A stretch of DNA of 64,000 bases from Polytrichum commune (GCA_950295325.1 OX485805.1:26275501-26339500); one strand, 5' to 3'; counted from the first letter of the stretch, positions 37,034-49,440 are shown. The notes: a model not told the origin generated them from the sequence alone. Made by a program: numbers and translations.

Positions 37034-40000
37034 TCACATTTCAAGGACGAGAACTAGTAAACACCACAGACAATCCACAGATTAGCAATGTAAAGAATGC
37101 TAAAAGCTTGCAACACTATAAAAGCAAAAAAAATAAACAAAAAAATAAAAAATTTGCTTCACGTTTTTTGGCTCAGAAAATTCCAGGTTATTTCCAATCC
37201 AAAGCGCCCTATTTTCCATCCGTACAAAAAATTCGATCATCAAAATCAATACTGAAAAAAAACTAATACACAATTTTTGGATAATTTGCATTCATGGTAG
37301 AATGGCAGATACCAAAAATATTCTAGTTGTGAGGCCTGTCATAACAGACAAAGGGAATTAAAAAGAATTCGACTGCAAAGCTTGAATCCGACAGCACTCT
37401 TGGTGTTTTTAGTAGACAAGCTTAAAAGGTAGTGGACTCTAGCCTGCCCCAGTACCTGCGTATTGCTCACTTGTTAACCGTTTAAAAATTCCAAAGGCTT
37501 CCTCCGGAGGTGTTCAGGTTACAAACTGTTATTTCCAGCTGACGATGCGAGTCCACAGTGACAACATCTAGAATTTATTGATTGCATCATTTTAAAATTA
37601 AATATACAGAGATTTGAGCCCACGCAAATGACCTAGATTAAAAATAAAGTACGTGTATGTTTGATCACCATTGTCACTTCTAACCTGTAATTTCACTTCC
37701 TCTTGATAATAGGTTACGTTAATTATTGTTCCGATTTCAAAGACCAAGTGCCAGACGCTGGCTGAAATTCATACTTGCCGGGGGCTTGTAGACCATGCAA
37801 TGGCAGCTTGATGCCTTTTAAGGGTAAACAGTACTTGACCATGTAACATACTAAGATGAGTTTTGAAGAATCGTAACAAAGACTTAGAATCTCAACAACA
37901 ACATAGAAGTTGCGCAACGTTAGATTTTGTGTACGTAATACTGTAGGTGGGTGAATATGATTCCAGAAAGGGAATGGCTTTTGATCGATCGGTGCTTACA
38001 TTCGGAATCGGTTTTGATCCACTTCCCATCCTGGTCACAAGCCCAGCCTGCCGCTCCAGCGCCATTTCCTATCTTCCGCGGATCAACATCATCATCCAGG
38101 GACCAATTCTCCCTCAACGACCTCGAAAATTGCAAGCTCGCGGATGCGGACGAAACCCTAATTGGAGCCAAGCTACCGATGGGCAGGTTCCCGCAATTTG
38201 GGTCATTCTCACCTCCGCTGTCGCATCGATTTGCAATGCACGGCGGTCCCTGCAAAATCCCCACCAACACAGAAAATCAGGGTTAAGAAAGACTCACTGG
38301 GTATATGCTTCCGGCAATAAGAATAATTCCTTCATCGATTTGCTGCATTATGTGCAAGAACAAGGCTATAATCATTTTGGTTGAGAAACATCCAATTTCT
38401 TCGACTGACAAATTGAATCCTGAATGGATCCAAGTAATTGGATGGTTCATGCGATCAGGGGAAAATGCATCCCAAGTAGGTTGGTCACAGCGATGCAATG
38501 CAACTCTTCGATGCTTGAGAATGGAAAGCGACTGCCAACTAGATTACCAACCTAGTCACCGCACAAAACTTAGATGCTTGAGAGATGGAAGACGGTCGCA
38601 TCCATACATATAACATAGCAACCTTCTTAAAGAGGAACCCTCCTTTGCAATACATTAAATATCTAATTTATTGTAATTTATCATTGCATTAAAACTGGTG
38701 TGCTGTGTTAATTAGAGTGGTCTTCATGACTAGTTTCGTAACACCATGTGTAATGTGACACCTTCTCTAGTTGTCACCTAATGATTGCAAGACAAACAAT
38801 CAATGCGGGTCGATGATTCAAATAGTGTGGCCCATGCTCAATCAAATGTACAATGTAGTGCAATCACAAATTTGTTCAAGAATACTTCACTTTTCTCATG
38901 ACATGGATCCCTTGTTTTGTTTTACTCTTTGTGGCTTGGGAGAGGTATACTACTAGTGCTAATGAATGAATCGATGACTTAATGGACCTCAAAACATACC
39001 TGGACATGTGGGGAACCCAATTTCTTTTCAGGTGCAACTTTGGAAGCAGATCTATTGCAGCTCGGCCTAAAGAGGCGCCCAATCCTCCCAAGAGAAGAAG
39101 TTCCGCCTTTCTTGGTTATAACTGCCTTCTTATCATCCTTGGTCTCCTCACAAATTTCTGCCTTCTTTCTACCTCGCCTTGATTTGTCACCTCGAGAGCT
39201 TCTCTTGGAAGCAAAGAGACCACAAACTCTGGTAGAGTAATACTCCTCGCCCGAGAAAGGCTCCTCCGGAGTGTTAACAATCTATAGCAATCAACAAGGG
39301 AGCCAAAAAGCGTCTTTAGAAACTAAGTAAGTTTGGAGTTGCTAAAACATCACCATTGTTAAGGATCATTATTGAATTAATTAACATCATCTTTTAAGAC
39401 TAGTATCCTTAGTTTTAAAAAACTTCTATACATTTTCTTGCAAGTGAAAATGAAGATTTTACCTACTAAGGCCCCAATTTGGATGATGGCCCCCTCTTTG
39501 CTTTAGAAAAATTGCTTCTAATTGGTTCTTAAACACAAAGATGTTTGAAAGTCTAAAGCTTTACTACTTGACATACATAAATGAGATCATCCAAGTATCA
39601 CAAGCATTAGCCTACTCAATGGCTTGACCTTCCTTTCTCAATTGCAAATAAATGGAAAGAGTTGCCACCTACTCATGCTCATTACATGATCATATAGCCC
39701 ACTCCCCCAATTAGGTTGACCGTTTGACCTAGAATGATTATTATTATATTTTGAATACACAATCCTATCTCTTTACAATACATGTCTTTTTGGTATCCGT
39801 CTCTTAAGGCCACGTCATTTCACATACCAATCAAATGTCAATGTCCAATCAAGATATATAACCAAAATAGGCATGTCTACCTTAATGTTGCCACTTACTT
39901 GGAAGCCAATTCTCCTACTCACATACACACACATGCCAACTCAAATTGAGCTCCAAGGGACGCTTCATCCCCATAGTTCACATGGTTAAGTGAATTGATG

Positions 40001-40889
40001 ACCAATAGGAGATTGTTTTCCCCTCCACTTCTACTTCCCGCATTTAAAAAATAAAATAAAATACCATCTCACATTTAGACACCGTGTATGAAATAACAAA
40101 GTAGCATCAATTTAATTCATTAGAAGCATCATTTAAAGAAGTCGTTTAGAACAGCAGTTATGAAGGGGAGAGGTACCTTGGCAAGCGGCTCAATGGAAGG
40201 ATTATTGAGCTGCCGCTTAACCGTCGCCGGCGGCTCCAAGACGGTCACAACCGCAGGCTTGGGGCAGGCTCCTTTCTCACACACATTCTTGGCATCCGAC
40301 GAATCAACGAACGCCACGTCATGGTCTCCGAACACGGGCAGCTCGGGCCTCTTCCAGCCAAACAGCTGACGGTGGCACCCCAAAACCTCTTCCTCCTCCT
40401 CCTCGTCCGAGCTTCGAAGCTCGAGTTTGCGTCCGGCTGCGGCCGCTCCACTGCGGCAGGAGCTCGGAATGGTTGCCGCAACCGGGCCGCTGCAGGAATC
40501 CGTTGCGGTTGTGGTTGCGGCAGGCAGTTTCTCCAGCACCCCAGCGAGCTGGTCCAGTGCGAATGTGCCGATGGCAAGCAACCCTTCTTGCTCGTGGCTA
40601 AACACGAACCGGATCGTCTCTTGTAGCCTGTCTTCCCAAGAATTTTCTACAACGGTACCTGGAATTCCTGAATCCACCATCAATCCTTCATCCTCATCGG
40701 CCGAGTAGACGGTCGGATGATCTGAGAAATCCTTTAAAGGCCTCTGTAGGCGGCCAGGAGTTAGGCCGGTGGTTGATTCGACATTATATTTTTGGTGCCC
40801 AAAATCGGCTCCCCAACGTATGCCGACTCCCAGACGAGATGCCCCTCCGGGTAAACGATCCGACACTGGACCATGGCTGTTCCCTGGAT
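37034..40889 (-). CDS. LAZY1: LAZY1-like IGT-family gravitropism protein (first exon not located)
   Basis: LAZY/IGT proteins link gravity sensing to auxin redistribution in shoots and roots. I infer exons (minus) 40889-40177, 39281-39000, 38249-38000 and 37053-37034, all GT..AG with matching phases, giving 420 codons plus a missing start exon. The diagnostic IGT block is EGLLAIGTFALDQL in exon 2. Downstream come an acidic run (SSDEEEEEEVL), PEEPFSGEEYYSTR, a basic stretch and SLGRIGRLFRP. The C-terminus WIKTDSE-FLVLEM matches the conserved LAZY1 tail (WIKTD.EYLVLEL). It is split by an intron, and the last exon is only 20 bp (TTCTCGTCCTTGAAATGTGA). Exon 2 enters with two bases of a split codon, so a short first exon of the MK..W type must lie upstream, beyond or within the tandem arrays. 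Very small terminal exons are, from memory, usual in this family. Confidence 0.88.
39001..40176. other. LAZY introns with one dispersed-repeat copy
   Basis: The intron at 39282-40176 holds copy 3 of the 'TTTTTGGTGTCCAT' family (core 39782-39800, here TGTCTTTTTGGTATCCGT), preceded by 'cctagaatgatt..ttttgaatacacaatcc'. No other gene-like feature was seen in the intron. Confidence 0.6.
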
Positions 40890-40936
40890 CTGCAAAAGGA
40901 AGAACAAAAAAACAAAAAACAACAAATCTGAATACT

Positions 40937-41863
40937 GTTCATTGGAGCTGATCCATTCCTGTGTAGGTTAACATCATGTATATCAGTTCAGTTCAGTTCA
41001 GTTCAGTTCAGTACTTTGGGTTCTCATGGAGGACTCTGTGATCTAGCTGTGGGAGTGTTTAGGAACAGGGTTACTACAGGTTGACGAGCTGAACACATCA
41101 AATTCCAGTTGCAAATTTGGTCACCCGCGGCTCTTCCGTGAATCTTAACAAGCAAGACAAGACAAGAAAGAGAAACTCTGTTAATTGGAGCTGATCGATT
41201 CCTCATGTGTAGGTTGCTATTCCTATCATTCCAGTTCAGTTCTTCGGAGTTCCTTGGAAGGACTCTGTGAATCAGCTGTCGGAATGTTAAGAAACAGGGT
41301 TGCTGTATCTTGACAAGCTTACAGACCTATCAAAGTCCAGTTGCAAAGTTTCACTACAATTGCACGAGAAATATGGTGAGCTGTGGCTCTTCCCTGAACG
41401 TTAACAAGCAAGACAAGAAATTTTTATATGTTCATTGGAGCTGATTGACTCCTATGTATAACGTCAACGTTCCTATTCCTGCCCTTGAAGGGCACTGCGA
41501 TCTAGCTGTACTAGGAATGATAAGAAACGGGGTTACTGTATCTCGACAAACTTAACCCATCAGAGTCCAGTTGCAAACTCCACTTTCATTGCCCTCTAGA
41601 TGTAGTGACCCATGGCTCTTCCTTGAACCTAAACAAGCAAGGCAAGAAAAATATTTGTCTGTTCATTGGAGCTCATCAATTCCTTCGTAAGTTAACATTC
41701 CTATCATTTCAGTTCAGCTCTTCGGACTTCCTTTGAAGCACTCTGCGATCTAGCTGTGGGAGATTTGTTGAGAAATAGGGTTGCTACATCTTGACAAGCT
41801 TCACTCATCAAAGTCCTGTTGCAAAATTTCACTACCATGGAAATGTCACTCAATGTCGGTGAG
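40937..41863. repeat. Tandem array 1 upstream of LAZY exon 2, four units of 231-250 bp
   Basis: Units begin with GTTCATTGGAGCTGAT (or close) at 40937, 41180, 41430 and 41661. Each carries 'gactctgtgatctagctgt', 'aacagggttactacatcttgacaagct', 'ccagttgcaaa' and 'tggctcttccctgaa..taacaagcaagacaagaaa'. The first unit also contains about eight CAGTT pentamers (40984-41022). The units are clearly diverged. Confidence 0.9.
40984..41022. repeat. CAGTT pentanucleotide microsatellite
   Basis: Nearly eight perfect CAGTT units. The other units of the array show only one or two ('ttccagttcagttctt'), so this expansion happened inside unit 1 after the larger duplication. Confidence 0.95.
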
Positions 41864-42279
41864 GTTACCAATTTGGATTCTGAAACCTACAATCCACCCA
41901 GCCAAAATCACAGTTTTCTCGAAGCAAGCCAAGATTGTACTACATTGCATGGAGGACATGATCCGTGACTCACTCGGAGCAAAAGTGTTCAGAAACCTAC
42001 TAGAAACTAAGTCTGTGCCAGAGGTTGAGATAATTTAAGTTTAATCTACATCGTGTGAGGGCACTGAGTTCAAGTAAAATCCTCTGTACATAGTCGAGCT
42101 AGTCTGCAAGAGCGCAAATAGATGTTCTGTTTTGATGTTTAGAATGTACTGCACCTGGTTTGTTAGATTGCTGTAGATTCTGTAACGGCGGAGGGTCCTT
42201 CTTCCTCCCCCAACCGAAAAACTGCAGAACCAACAAGAGTCGACCAAACGGCGGTTAGTTAATCCCTTCTGTGCCACTT

Positions 42280-43150
42280 GGTGACCTTGAAATTGAGATT
42301 GCGACCCACAGTTTGCAAGTTCCAGGATTGTTTCCCACCCGCTCTAGAAATTGATTTCCAGCACTAGTTGGCCAGTTGCAGATGTTTGTGTCTAACCCCT
42401 CTGGGTAAAGGACACTCGTTTTGTAGCGACGGTGAAATAGTACCGGAAATCGACGCACAAAAAACAGATCATAAAAACTTTGTCACACTAGTTCACAAAC
42501 ATAAAATTTTCCTATACTCAAGTACAACCTGTACCTTCATCTTCTACTACCAAAAATTTCAAGTTCCAGAATCGCCTCCCACCAGCCTTAGAAACTGATT
42601 CTCCACCACTAGTAGACCAGTTGCAGCATGCTTGTGCCTAACCCCTCCGAAAAAAGGACACTTTGCAGGGAAGTTGAGATAGTACTGGCGATCGATCGAC
42701 ACACGAAAACAGATCATAAAAACTGGGCCACACTAGATCACAAACATAAAATTGTCCTACACAAGTGAAACCTGTACTTCCTTCACCTTCTACTACCGAT
42801 CGAGAAGTCAAGCTAATCCCTTGAAATTGAGAGTGTGACCCACAATTTGCAAGTTCCAGGATTGCCTCCCACCAGCCCTGCAAACTGAATTCCACCACTA
42901 GTTGATCATTTGCAGCATGCTTGTGCCTACGAAGCCCTCCGAATAAAGGACAATCGTTTTGCAGGGGAAGTTGGAATATAGTACTACCAGCGATCGACAC
43001 ACAAGACCAGATCATGAAAACAAGGTCACAGTATTTCACCAACACTTTTTTTGTCCCTACCCCCAAGTCTACGAGCTGTACCTTCATCTTCTTCTACCGA
43101 TCGACACTCAGCTCCAATCTTCAAGATGTTGTGGCCTCTGCTGGTGCATG
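42280..43150. repeat. Tandem array 2 upstream of LAZY, three units of about 245-290 bp
   Basis: The marker CAAGTTCCAG occurs at 42316, 42560 and 42850. Each unit also has 'gcctcccaccagcc', 'ccaccactagttg', 'ttgcagcatgcttgtgcctaac', 'aaggacactcgtttgca', 'cgatcgacacacg', 'acagatcataaaaac' and 'cttcatcttctaccg'. The text is unrelated to arrays 1 and 3 as far as I can see. Confidence 0.9.
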
Positions 43151-43334
43151 CTACATGTCGACACACAGAGTCTGGTGTAAGTTAGTTGCGGTTGCCTCTG
43201 TAGAAGTAACACAGAGCTCTCAATACTGCTTGCTTCAATACTTAGCCTTGAAGGAGTCGAAGTGTACTACTTAGGAACTGAGTGATCGATAGTACAGCAG
43301 CCGCCGCCCACACTCAAAATAGAACCTTGATCAA

Positions 43335-44580
43335 GAAAGGTCACCGCGGATCAACACGCTGTATCATGAAATTCTCTTGCTGGAAATTAGAACCTGCACT
43401 GCAATATCCACCAGGATTCACGAACTCAAAACGCAGTAAGTAGGTGACTCGCCCAGTTTGGAATGCCTCACAATCCGAGTCCTGGCAGGTTCTAGTTACT
43501 GAAGAATTAAACCAGGCTCGCAAACTTGGAGCTTTTCGACTAGCTAGTACTCTTCACCAGCAAACCTGCTTACCCACTTCAGAGGCTCCATTGAACTTGT
43601 AGAAACTGCGCCAGTACTAGAGTAAGAGCTTGATGAAAAGTCACTGCGGATCAACACATGCATAATGGAATTTATAGCTGGAAAAACCTACTTACATTGA
43701 AATATAATCCACCAGAAACTCAAAACTAGGTGACCCACCACCTAGTTTGGGTTGCCTCAGGCTCAAAGTCCACAATCTCCCAGGGGCATATTCTACTGAC
43801 TGAATTAGTAAAACTCACCGGCATAGAACTTTGGAACCCTAGTAGTCCTTCCCCAACAGCAAATCTACCCACTTCAGCATGTAGAGGTTCGAACTTGAAG
43901 GAGATGGATATTGCAGACTTACTAAAGAAAGAGCATGAAGAAAGCCACTCCGGATCAATTACACACTGCATCGACATGGAGTTCTGGCTAGAAAAAACTT
44001 ACACTGCAACATACATAATCCCCCAAGAACTTGACTCAAACCTAGCTAATTTTCCACCCACACTAATAGGACTATTTAGTGTAGGTTACAGGGTGACCCA
44101 CATGTTCGGTATCCCTCAGTCCACAATAATCTCCTGGCATGTGAATCTGACAAACTTGGAACTTTGGGAATACTTATTAGTACTCTTCACCAGCAAATCT
44201 GCCCACGTCTTCCGAGGTTCCAAACTTGGAGATGCAGACTGCAGTACTATTTATGGAAATATTATGCAGAAAAAGTGACCACTTCGGATCATCAACACAC
44301 TGCATCAATATGAATTCTGGCTGGAAAAACTTACACTGCACTATAATCTACCAGGAACCTGGCTCAAACCTAGGTTCGGAGACCCACGTCCCAGCTGTTT
44401 GAATTGCCTCACAGTCCACAATGATCTGCTGGCATCATGTTCTACTTACTGAATGAGTAAACTCTCGCTGCATTCAAGTTAGAACTGTGGGAGTCCTGTT
44501 CTTGATCACCAGCAAATCTACCCACTGATTCAGTGGTTCCAAACTTGGCGATGGATATTGCAGTACTGATAATAACAGCC
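43335..44580. repeat. Tandem array 3 upstream of LAZY, four units of about 300-335 bp
   Basis: The marker CGGATCAA (or CGGATCATCAA) occurs at 43347, 43647, 43951 and 44285. Each unit also has 'gctggaaaaacttacactgcaatataat..caccaggaac', 'gttgcctcacagtcca', 'ctggca..ttctacttactgaa', 'caccagcaaatctacccact' and 'ggttccaaacttggagatgga'. Open frames in this stretch (for example 43730-44278 on +) follow the repeat, not a gene. Confidence 0.9.
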
Positions 44581-44599
44581 CCAAGGCGAACCCATAGCC

Positions 44600-47500
44600 G
44601 CAACCTTTGCACCACCTTGCTGCAGACAAGAAGAGCTCATGCTTTCACGTGAGTGCAGGATTATGAGATCATCAAGTTTTGAGTTAAGAGGCTGCTCATC
44701 ATAATCTTTATTATCATGAACACATCCCAAGTTGGCACTCCCCATTACCGAAGAAGATGATGAATGAATGCATTGATGAGGCATATGCTAGGGTGAAGTA
44801 AGCCTGCCCGAGTTGGCAGAGTCATTAAAACCTAGTTTGGACCTGCTAAAACACCACTTTTAAGAAATCAAACTCATTTCAACTTGTATCATATATGGTT
44901 TTTTGATTTACATATGCAGAAGTACAAAATATTTAAGTGAATCTAGGATATCTAAATGGCGACCCGGCTTTAGAAGAACGGAGTCCACTTTTAGCTTGCA
45001 CCCACTTTGTCTAGGATATTAAACACATGACTACCCAGTACAAGATGAGTAGCAAATCCAAACCAAGGTTGTAGGCGATTTCCCTATCATTTTATAAGCT
45101 TCAGTACGAATATCTTATTCATTATCAAAATGAAGATTCTATCTCTTCTTTGAATGATCACATAGGTCCCGACCAACCCCGGTCCCCCACCCCAACCCAC
45201 CCCACTCAATTATGTGGAGTGATTGGACCTAGAATGATAAACAAATTTTGAGCGCATATTCCAATTTCCAGTCTTTTTTTAATGCATGTCTTAATGGTGT
45301 TCATCTACAATCCACACCTAACCACACAAATATAGAGGCCTGATGAAGATAAGTGACAACCCGCTTTGCCTTGGGGCAGTTACACGACATTAATAAATTC
45401 CCTAATCTTCTCATTGAGCATGTTGCTCCTCTTTATGAAAAACCAAAGCATCAAGTCATTAGATTCAGCATGTTGAAAGTGATTTTTTTGGAATCACCTG
45501 TTCTAGTATTGAAGGGGAGTGGGCATGGCTGTTGACGTTGATTCCCTGCAGGCTACCATCTACTTATGTGATTGATGCGTGAGTAGTATAGCTAGACTGA
45601 GCACCTGCACATGGGACTATCCATCCAGGAGCGAAGACAAATTACTTAAGAATTCCTTGCGAGTGACAATGGAAGAAATTCAGCGGGAATAAGAAACTTC
45701 GGATCAGCAGTGGCAGATGTCGTCAACGTTACCAAGGTTGATATCTTTGCCATTAAAGAACACCAACCCCAAAATCCTGAAAAGCTTGGGAGCCTGTCCA
45801 GAGTCCTCAAGAAGGAAATGAATTGTCCCCAGCCTTGGAATGTGAGAGCAAGAAAACAAACTCAAACCCTCCCTACACATTGGACAAGGAAAATTTGTCC
45901 TCGCCACATCATTTCCATTTTGTCCACTATTCCTTTTCACCTTTTCCTCTCAACCTTTTTTCATTCTCCATACCCTTTCCTCAGCGACAGAGGAATGTTT
46001 GTGCCGTCTCTTGGCTGGGCTATGAGTCTTTATACTGCACCCTAAGCTTGCTAAGTAGAATTGCCTATGAGGGGCACTTTGAGCACTTGAGATCCATGAT
46101 AGAGTTATGCGTTAATTCAATTGGAGCTTTGGTTGGGAGTGATCCCTAGTATCCAACTTGTTACTAGATAGAGATCAGGTGCATAATGAATGCAGCCGGC
46201 AAGATATAATAATTAAGTTACACCCACCTATCCACAACACATGATAAGAAATGGGGGAATGGGACATCTGGTGATCATTACAGCATGCAACAGGTCACAA
46301 AGAATGTACAAGACACGGAGGTCATGCTAGTAGCTATAAGATATATATCATGTAAGCTTAGTATATGTACCTTACCATTGAGTATGTTTCAGAGAAGGAA
46401 TTTCTGACTTCAGAGGCTTCTGACCAGATGGAACGTTTTTTTTTCTTTTTTTTTTTGACGAATCAAACGGTCCCAGAAGTTGCATAGTCGCGTCAAACTA
46501 CAATTGGTTTTCTTGAAATCATCAGGCTGGACCCTCAGTGTACGACTTGCTTGTGAATAGCCAGCCAAACCATATCAATCCTGACTGGAAGATGAATCAC
46601 CCCTCTCTGCAAGTTCAGGTGCCAGACAGCAAGTCACAGTGAAGTTGCAGGTACTTATATATGTTTCAGGGGGCCAAGGATTCGTGTCACTCAAGTAGTT
46701 GAAGGTGAAAACGTCGGGAAGCTCTTATAGCTTGGATATTCCTTTCCTTTTTGCAGATTTGACCTCAAGTTAGTTTAGTGAGATAAAGTTATGATGAATC
46801 AATCATAAACTTTATAGGAGTTAGGTTTATCCTAGACCTCTTTACTTGAGTGGCATGATTGTTAAGCCGCCTCAATGACATCATGATTTGGAGAGTGAAT
46901 ACGAGATGCATGCATTCAAAACACGAATTGAAAGAATTATACCATTCCAGGTTTACTAAAGGTGATATGCATCTTGGAGACAATTTTAATCCAAAGCTTG
47001 AGCCCCTTTTGAGCAAAGTGCCACATGTCACTTCTTGTTATTAGTTGAAACGTCTACAAAACCCCAAGTCCCCTTACTAAATTAGCAAGTAAGCACCAAA
47101 AGTGCTGAACTTGCTTATCACCTACATTATATGTGAGACTTATGTGGTCAAACTTCTTGATTGGACATCCATTAGACACCTATGTTTGAATAATAAATGA
47201 CAAGACTCAAAAGGGGCATCAAAACCACATCTTTTTGGATGAGAATGGGTTGTGTGCTCAAAATCTAGACACCAATCTAAGTTCAATTGCTAATGGAAAT
47301 GGGAGAACTTATGTGATCACTTCAAGAAAAAGAGAATCTTTACTTGCATCTCAACTCTGATTTCGAAACTTGACATGACAATCTACGTGATTTGCGATTG
47401 CTAATTGAATGAGAATTTGATTCCCGATTCGATTTAACAATCAAAATGTATGTGGAGTTGAAAATGCCCACAATGAGGCGACGTACCTTGCGTCACGTTT

Positions 47501-49228
47501 TGTAACTACTACTATTTTATGGCCTCCCAACAAACAAATTAGACTTTTAAATTCCACATAGTTTCGCCTGCGGACCACTAGCTATGACTCCAGGATTAAA
47601 GTCCTAACTTATTTACTAAATGGGTAACAGATTCTTTAGTTGTGTGAAGGTACCACTAGCTTATTAGAGGGATGGTACCTTACTGACAAACAGAATTTCA
47701 GGAATCAGGCCTATAACCTGATCTCACTTGGTGGATGGGAACTGACATCAACTGAAGTCAATCAAACCTTCCTCACCCAAATTTCAATAAGCTCTGCAAC
47801 ATTCCGTCTCACTTTGCATATCAAGACTCATGATTAAGTGTATTAGCTAAAACAAGTGCATGCTATAAAGCTTACTTATCATGCACACAGAGGTTACCAT
47901 ATCTGCCTTATGGGTTAGTGTGCTCTCACCATTACCAATTTACCAGCATTCGAGTCTAAGGTATGTGGGTGTTATTCAGTTCGTTTTTCGTGTTCTCCAC
48001 CTTCTGCTGATTAGATTTACGCAACAAAACTTGTGTTGCATTAACAGATCTATGATGAAGCAGCACCAAAAGTCAGAGTGAAAATCAGACCTCACATGAT
48101 TTGTTATGCTTAATTGAAGTGCATTTTTGGTTGATTTTTTACTTGAATACATAGATCTTCTCCATTGTGTTAATTTTCTGAGTGTGTAATAGTTTATAAA
48201 ATGTATAGGCAAAGTCCAATTCCTTTTAAACATGTGTCTTTATGGTGTTTTTTTGATCTCCTCCAAATGACACACCAATCAATATAGGGGTCCAATTGAG
48301 AAAAGTAACCAATTAATACCCATATGCTTATAATAGCCATAACATTCAAGATATTCAGCCCGTCTCGTCTAGTCTCTGTCCAAAAAAGCAAGCATGCAGT
48401 TTTTGCATACCACATTCCCTAAGAAAGGGAATTATGGCTTTATGAGTGTACCTCTCATGCATCCAACATCAAAACTTGAAATAATATGTGTTCCATAGGT
48501 TATTTATCTTAGTTTATTCAAGATGAATCAATCACAAACGTATAGGGGGTCAGGTTTTTAAGTTGGATGGATGAGAGGATGCTCATATGTGATAATTTTC
48601 TCTCTTTCCACATTCACCAATACATATAATGGTGTTTTCACAACATCTTACCATAATTTGTCTGTGCATACCTCCTTGGATATTATGGAAGTCCCTATAA
48701 GGGTCAAATAATGCTATGACACATATCTTGCATAACTACTCATCATAGCATAATCTATTACTAAAGAAATTTCCCATTCCCCCTACTCACACACATGTTA
48801 CACACAACACCAACACTAATACAAGCCCAACCCCCCCCCCACAACCTGAAACCCTAGACCCTAAATTGTGCCCTAAGTCCCCCCTAAAAGTTGCCCTTCT
48901 AAAAAAAATAAAGAATTTTTCATTTAAAAATTTATAAAGTTGGAGGACCTAGACAATGATCTCTGCATTAAAATAAACTTATAATAAGTTCTAAAATTCA
49001 TTTTTGAAAGTCCAAAACTTTTCTAATTTGAACATTTATGGTGTCATGAAATTCCTCTCAATGTCTTCTTTCTACGCATGTTATCTATCTTTACATGGTA
49101 TCGAATTAAAAAATCCTAGATGCATTAGAAGAGAAGAGCAAGAAGTTGTTTTTGAAAGAAGAGTTGCCACCCTGGGTCAAGACCACCTATATTTCCTACA
49201 TGTACACCTACAATACCAAGACATGGAA
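44600..49228. other. Intergenic DNA with repeat-family copies, no gene recognised
   Basis: Copies of the 'TTTTTGGTGTCCAT' family occur at 45285-45304 and 48231-48250, plus an inverted relative at about 47150-47400. A cysteine-containing open frame (45940-45704, minus) and a short frame at 47640-47837 have no recognised motif. Homopolymer runs (T near 46440, C near 48830) are present. Confidence 0.5.
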
Positions 49229-49434
49229 GCAATAATTGGGAAGATTTTTGGGCATAATCGGTTGAGCTCCTAGTGTTTACAAGTCCAACCGGGTACATGT
49301 TGACATCCTTCCGTTTTCCTTTATAAAATTGGGGTATATTCTATAAATTCCTCTTAAATGATGGGTATTTCTCCTGCTGTCTCCAACTTCAACTGGTTAT
49401 TTCTCAAACTCAACCGGTTCTCCCCGATCATAGC
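49229..49434. mobile_element. Small TIR element, family T6, copy 3, with perfect 6-bp target duplication
   Basis: The ends are GCAATAATTGGGAAG (49229-49243) and CTCCCCGATCATAGC (49420-49434), inverted repeats of each other. Both flanks are ATGGAA (49223-49228 and 49435-49440), a perfect 6-bp direct duplication. Compared with copy 2 it lacks about 20 bp near the right end. Interior motifs match copies 1 and 2 ('acatgttgacat', 'tcaactggttatttctcaaactcaaccggttc'). Confidence 0.92.
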
Positions 49435-49440
49435 ATGGAA

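Noticed and set aside
37920-38000. Alternative LAZY 3' end through the acceptor CACCTACAG about 60 bp after the exon-4 donor
   Set aside because: The intron would be about 59 bp, very short for a plant, and the resulting tail lacks the conserved LVLE motif found at 37053-37034.
40841-40880. ATG at about 40877 as the LAZY start codon
   Set aside because: It is out of frame with EGLLAIGTF and meets a stop after about 37 codons.
43730-44278. 182-codon frame on + in the third tandem array
   Set aside because: It follows repeat units and has no motif; the other units of the same array are interrupted.
45704-45940. Cys-containing minus frame (PCPMCREGLSLFSCSH) as a RING-like protein
   Set aside because: Cys/His spacing does not fit RING or other zinc fingers, and no flanking exons were found.
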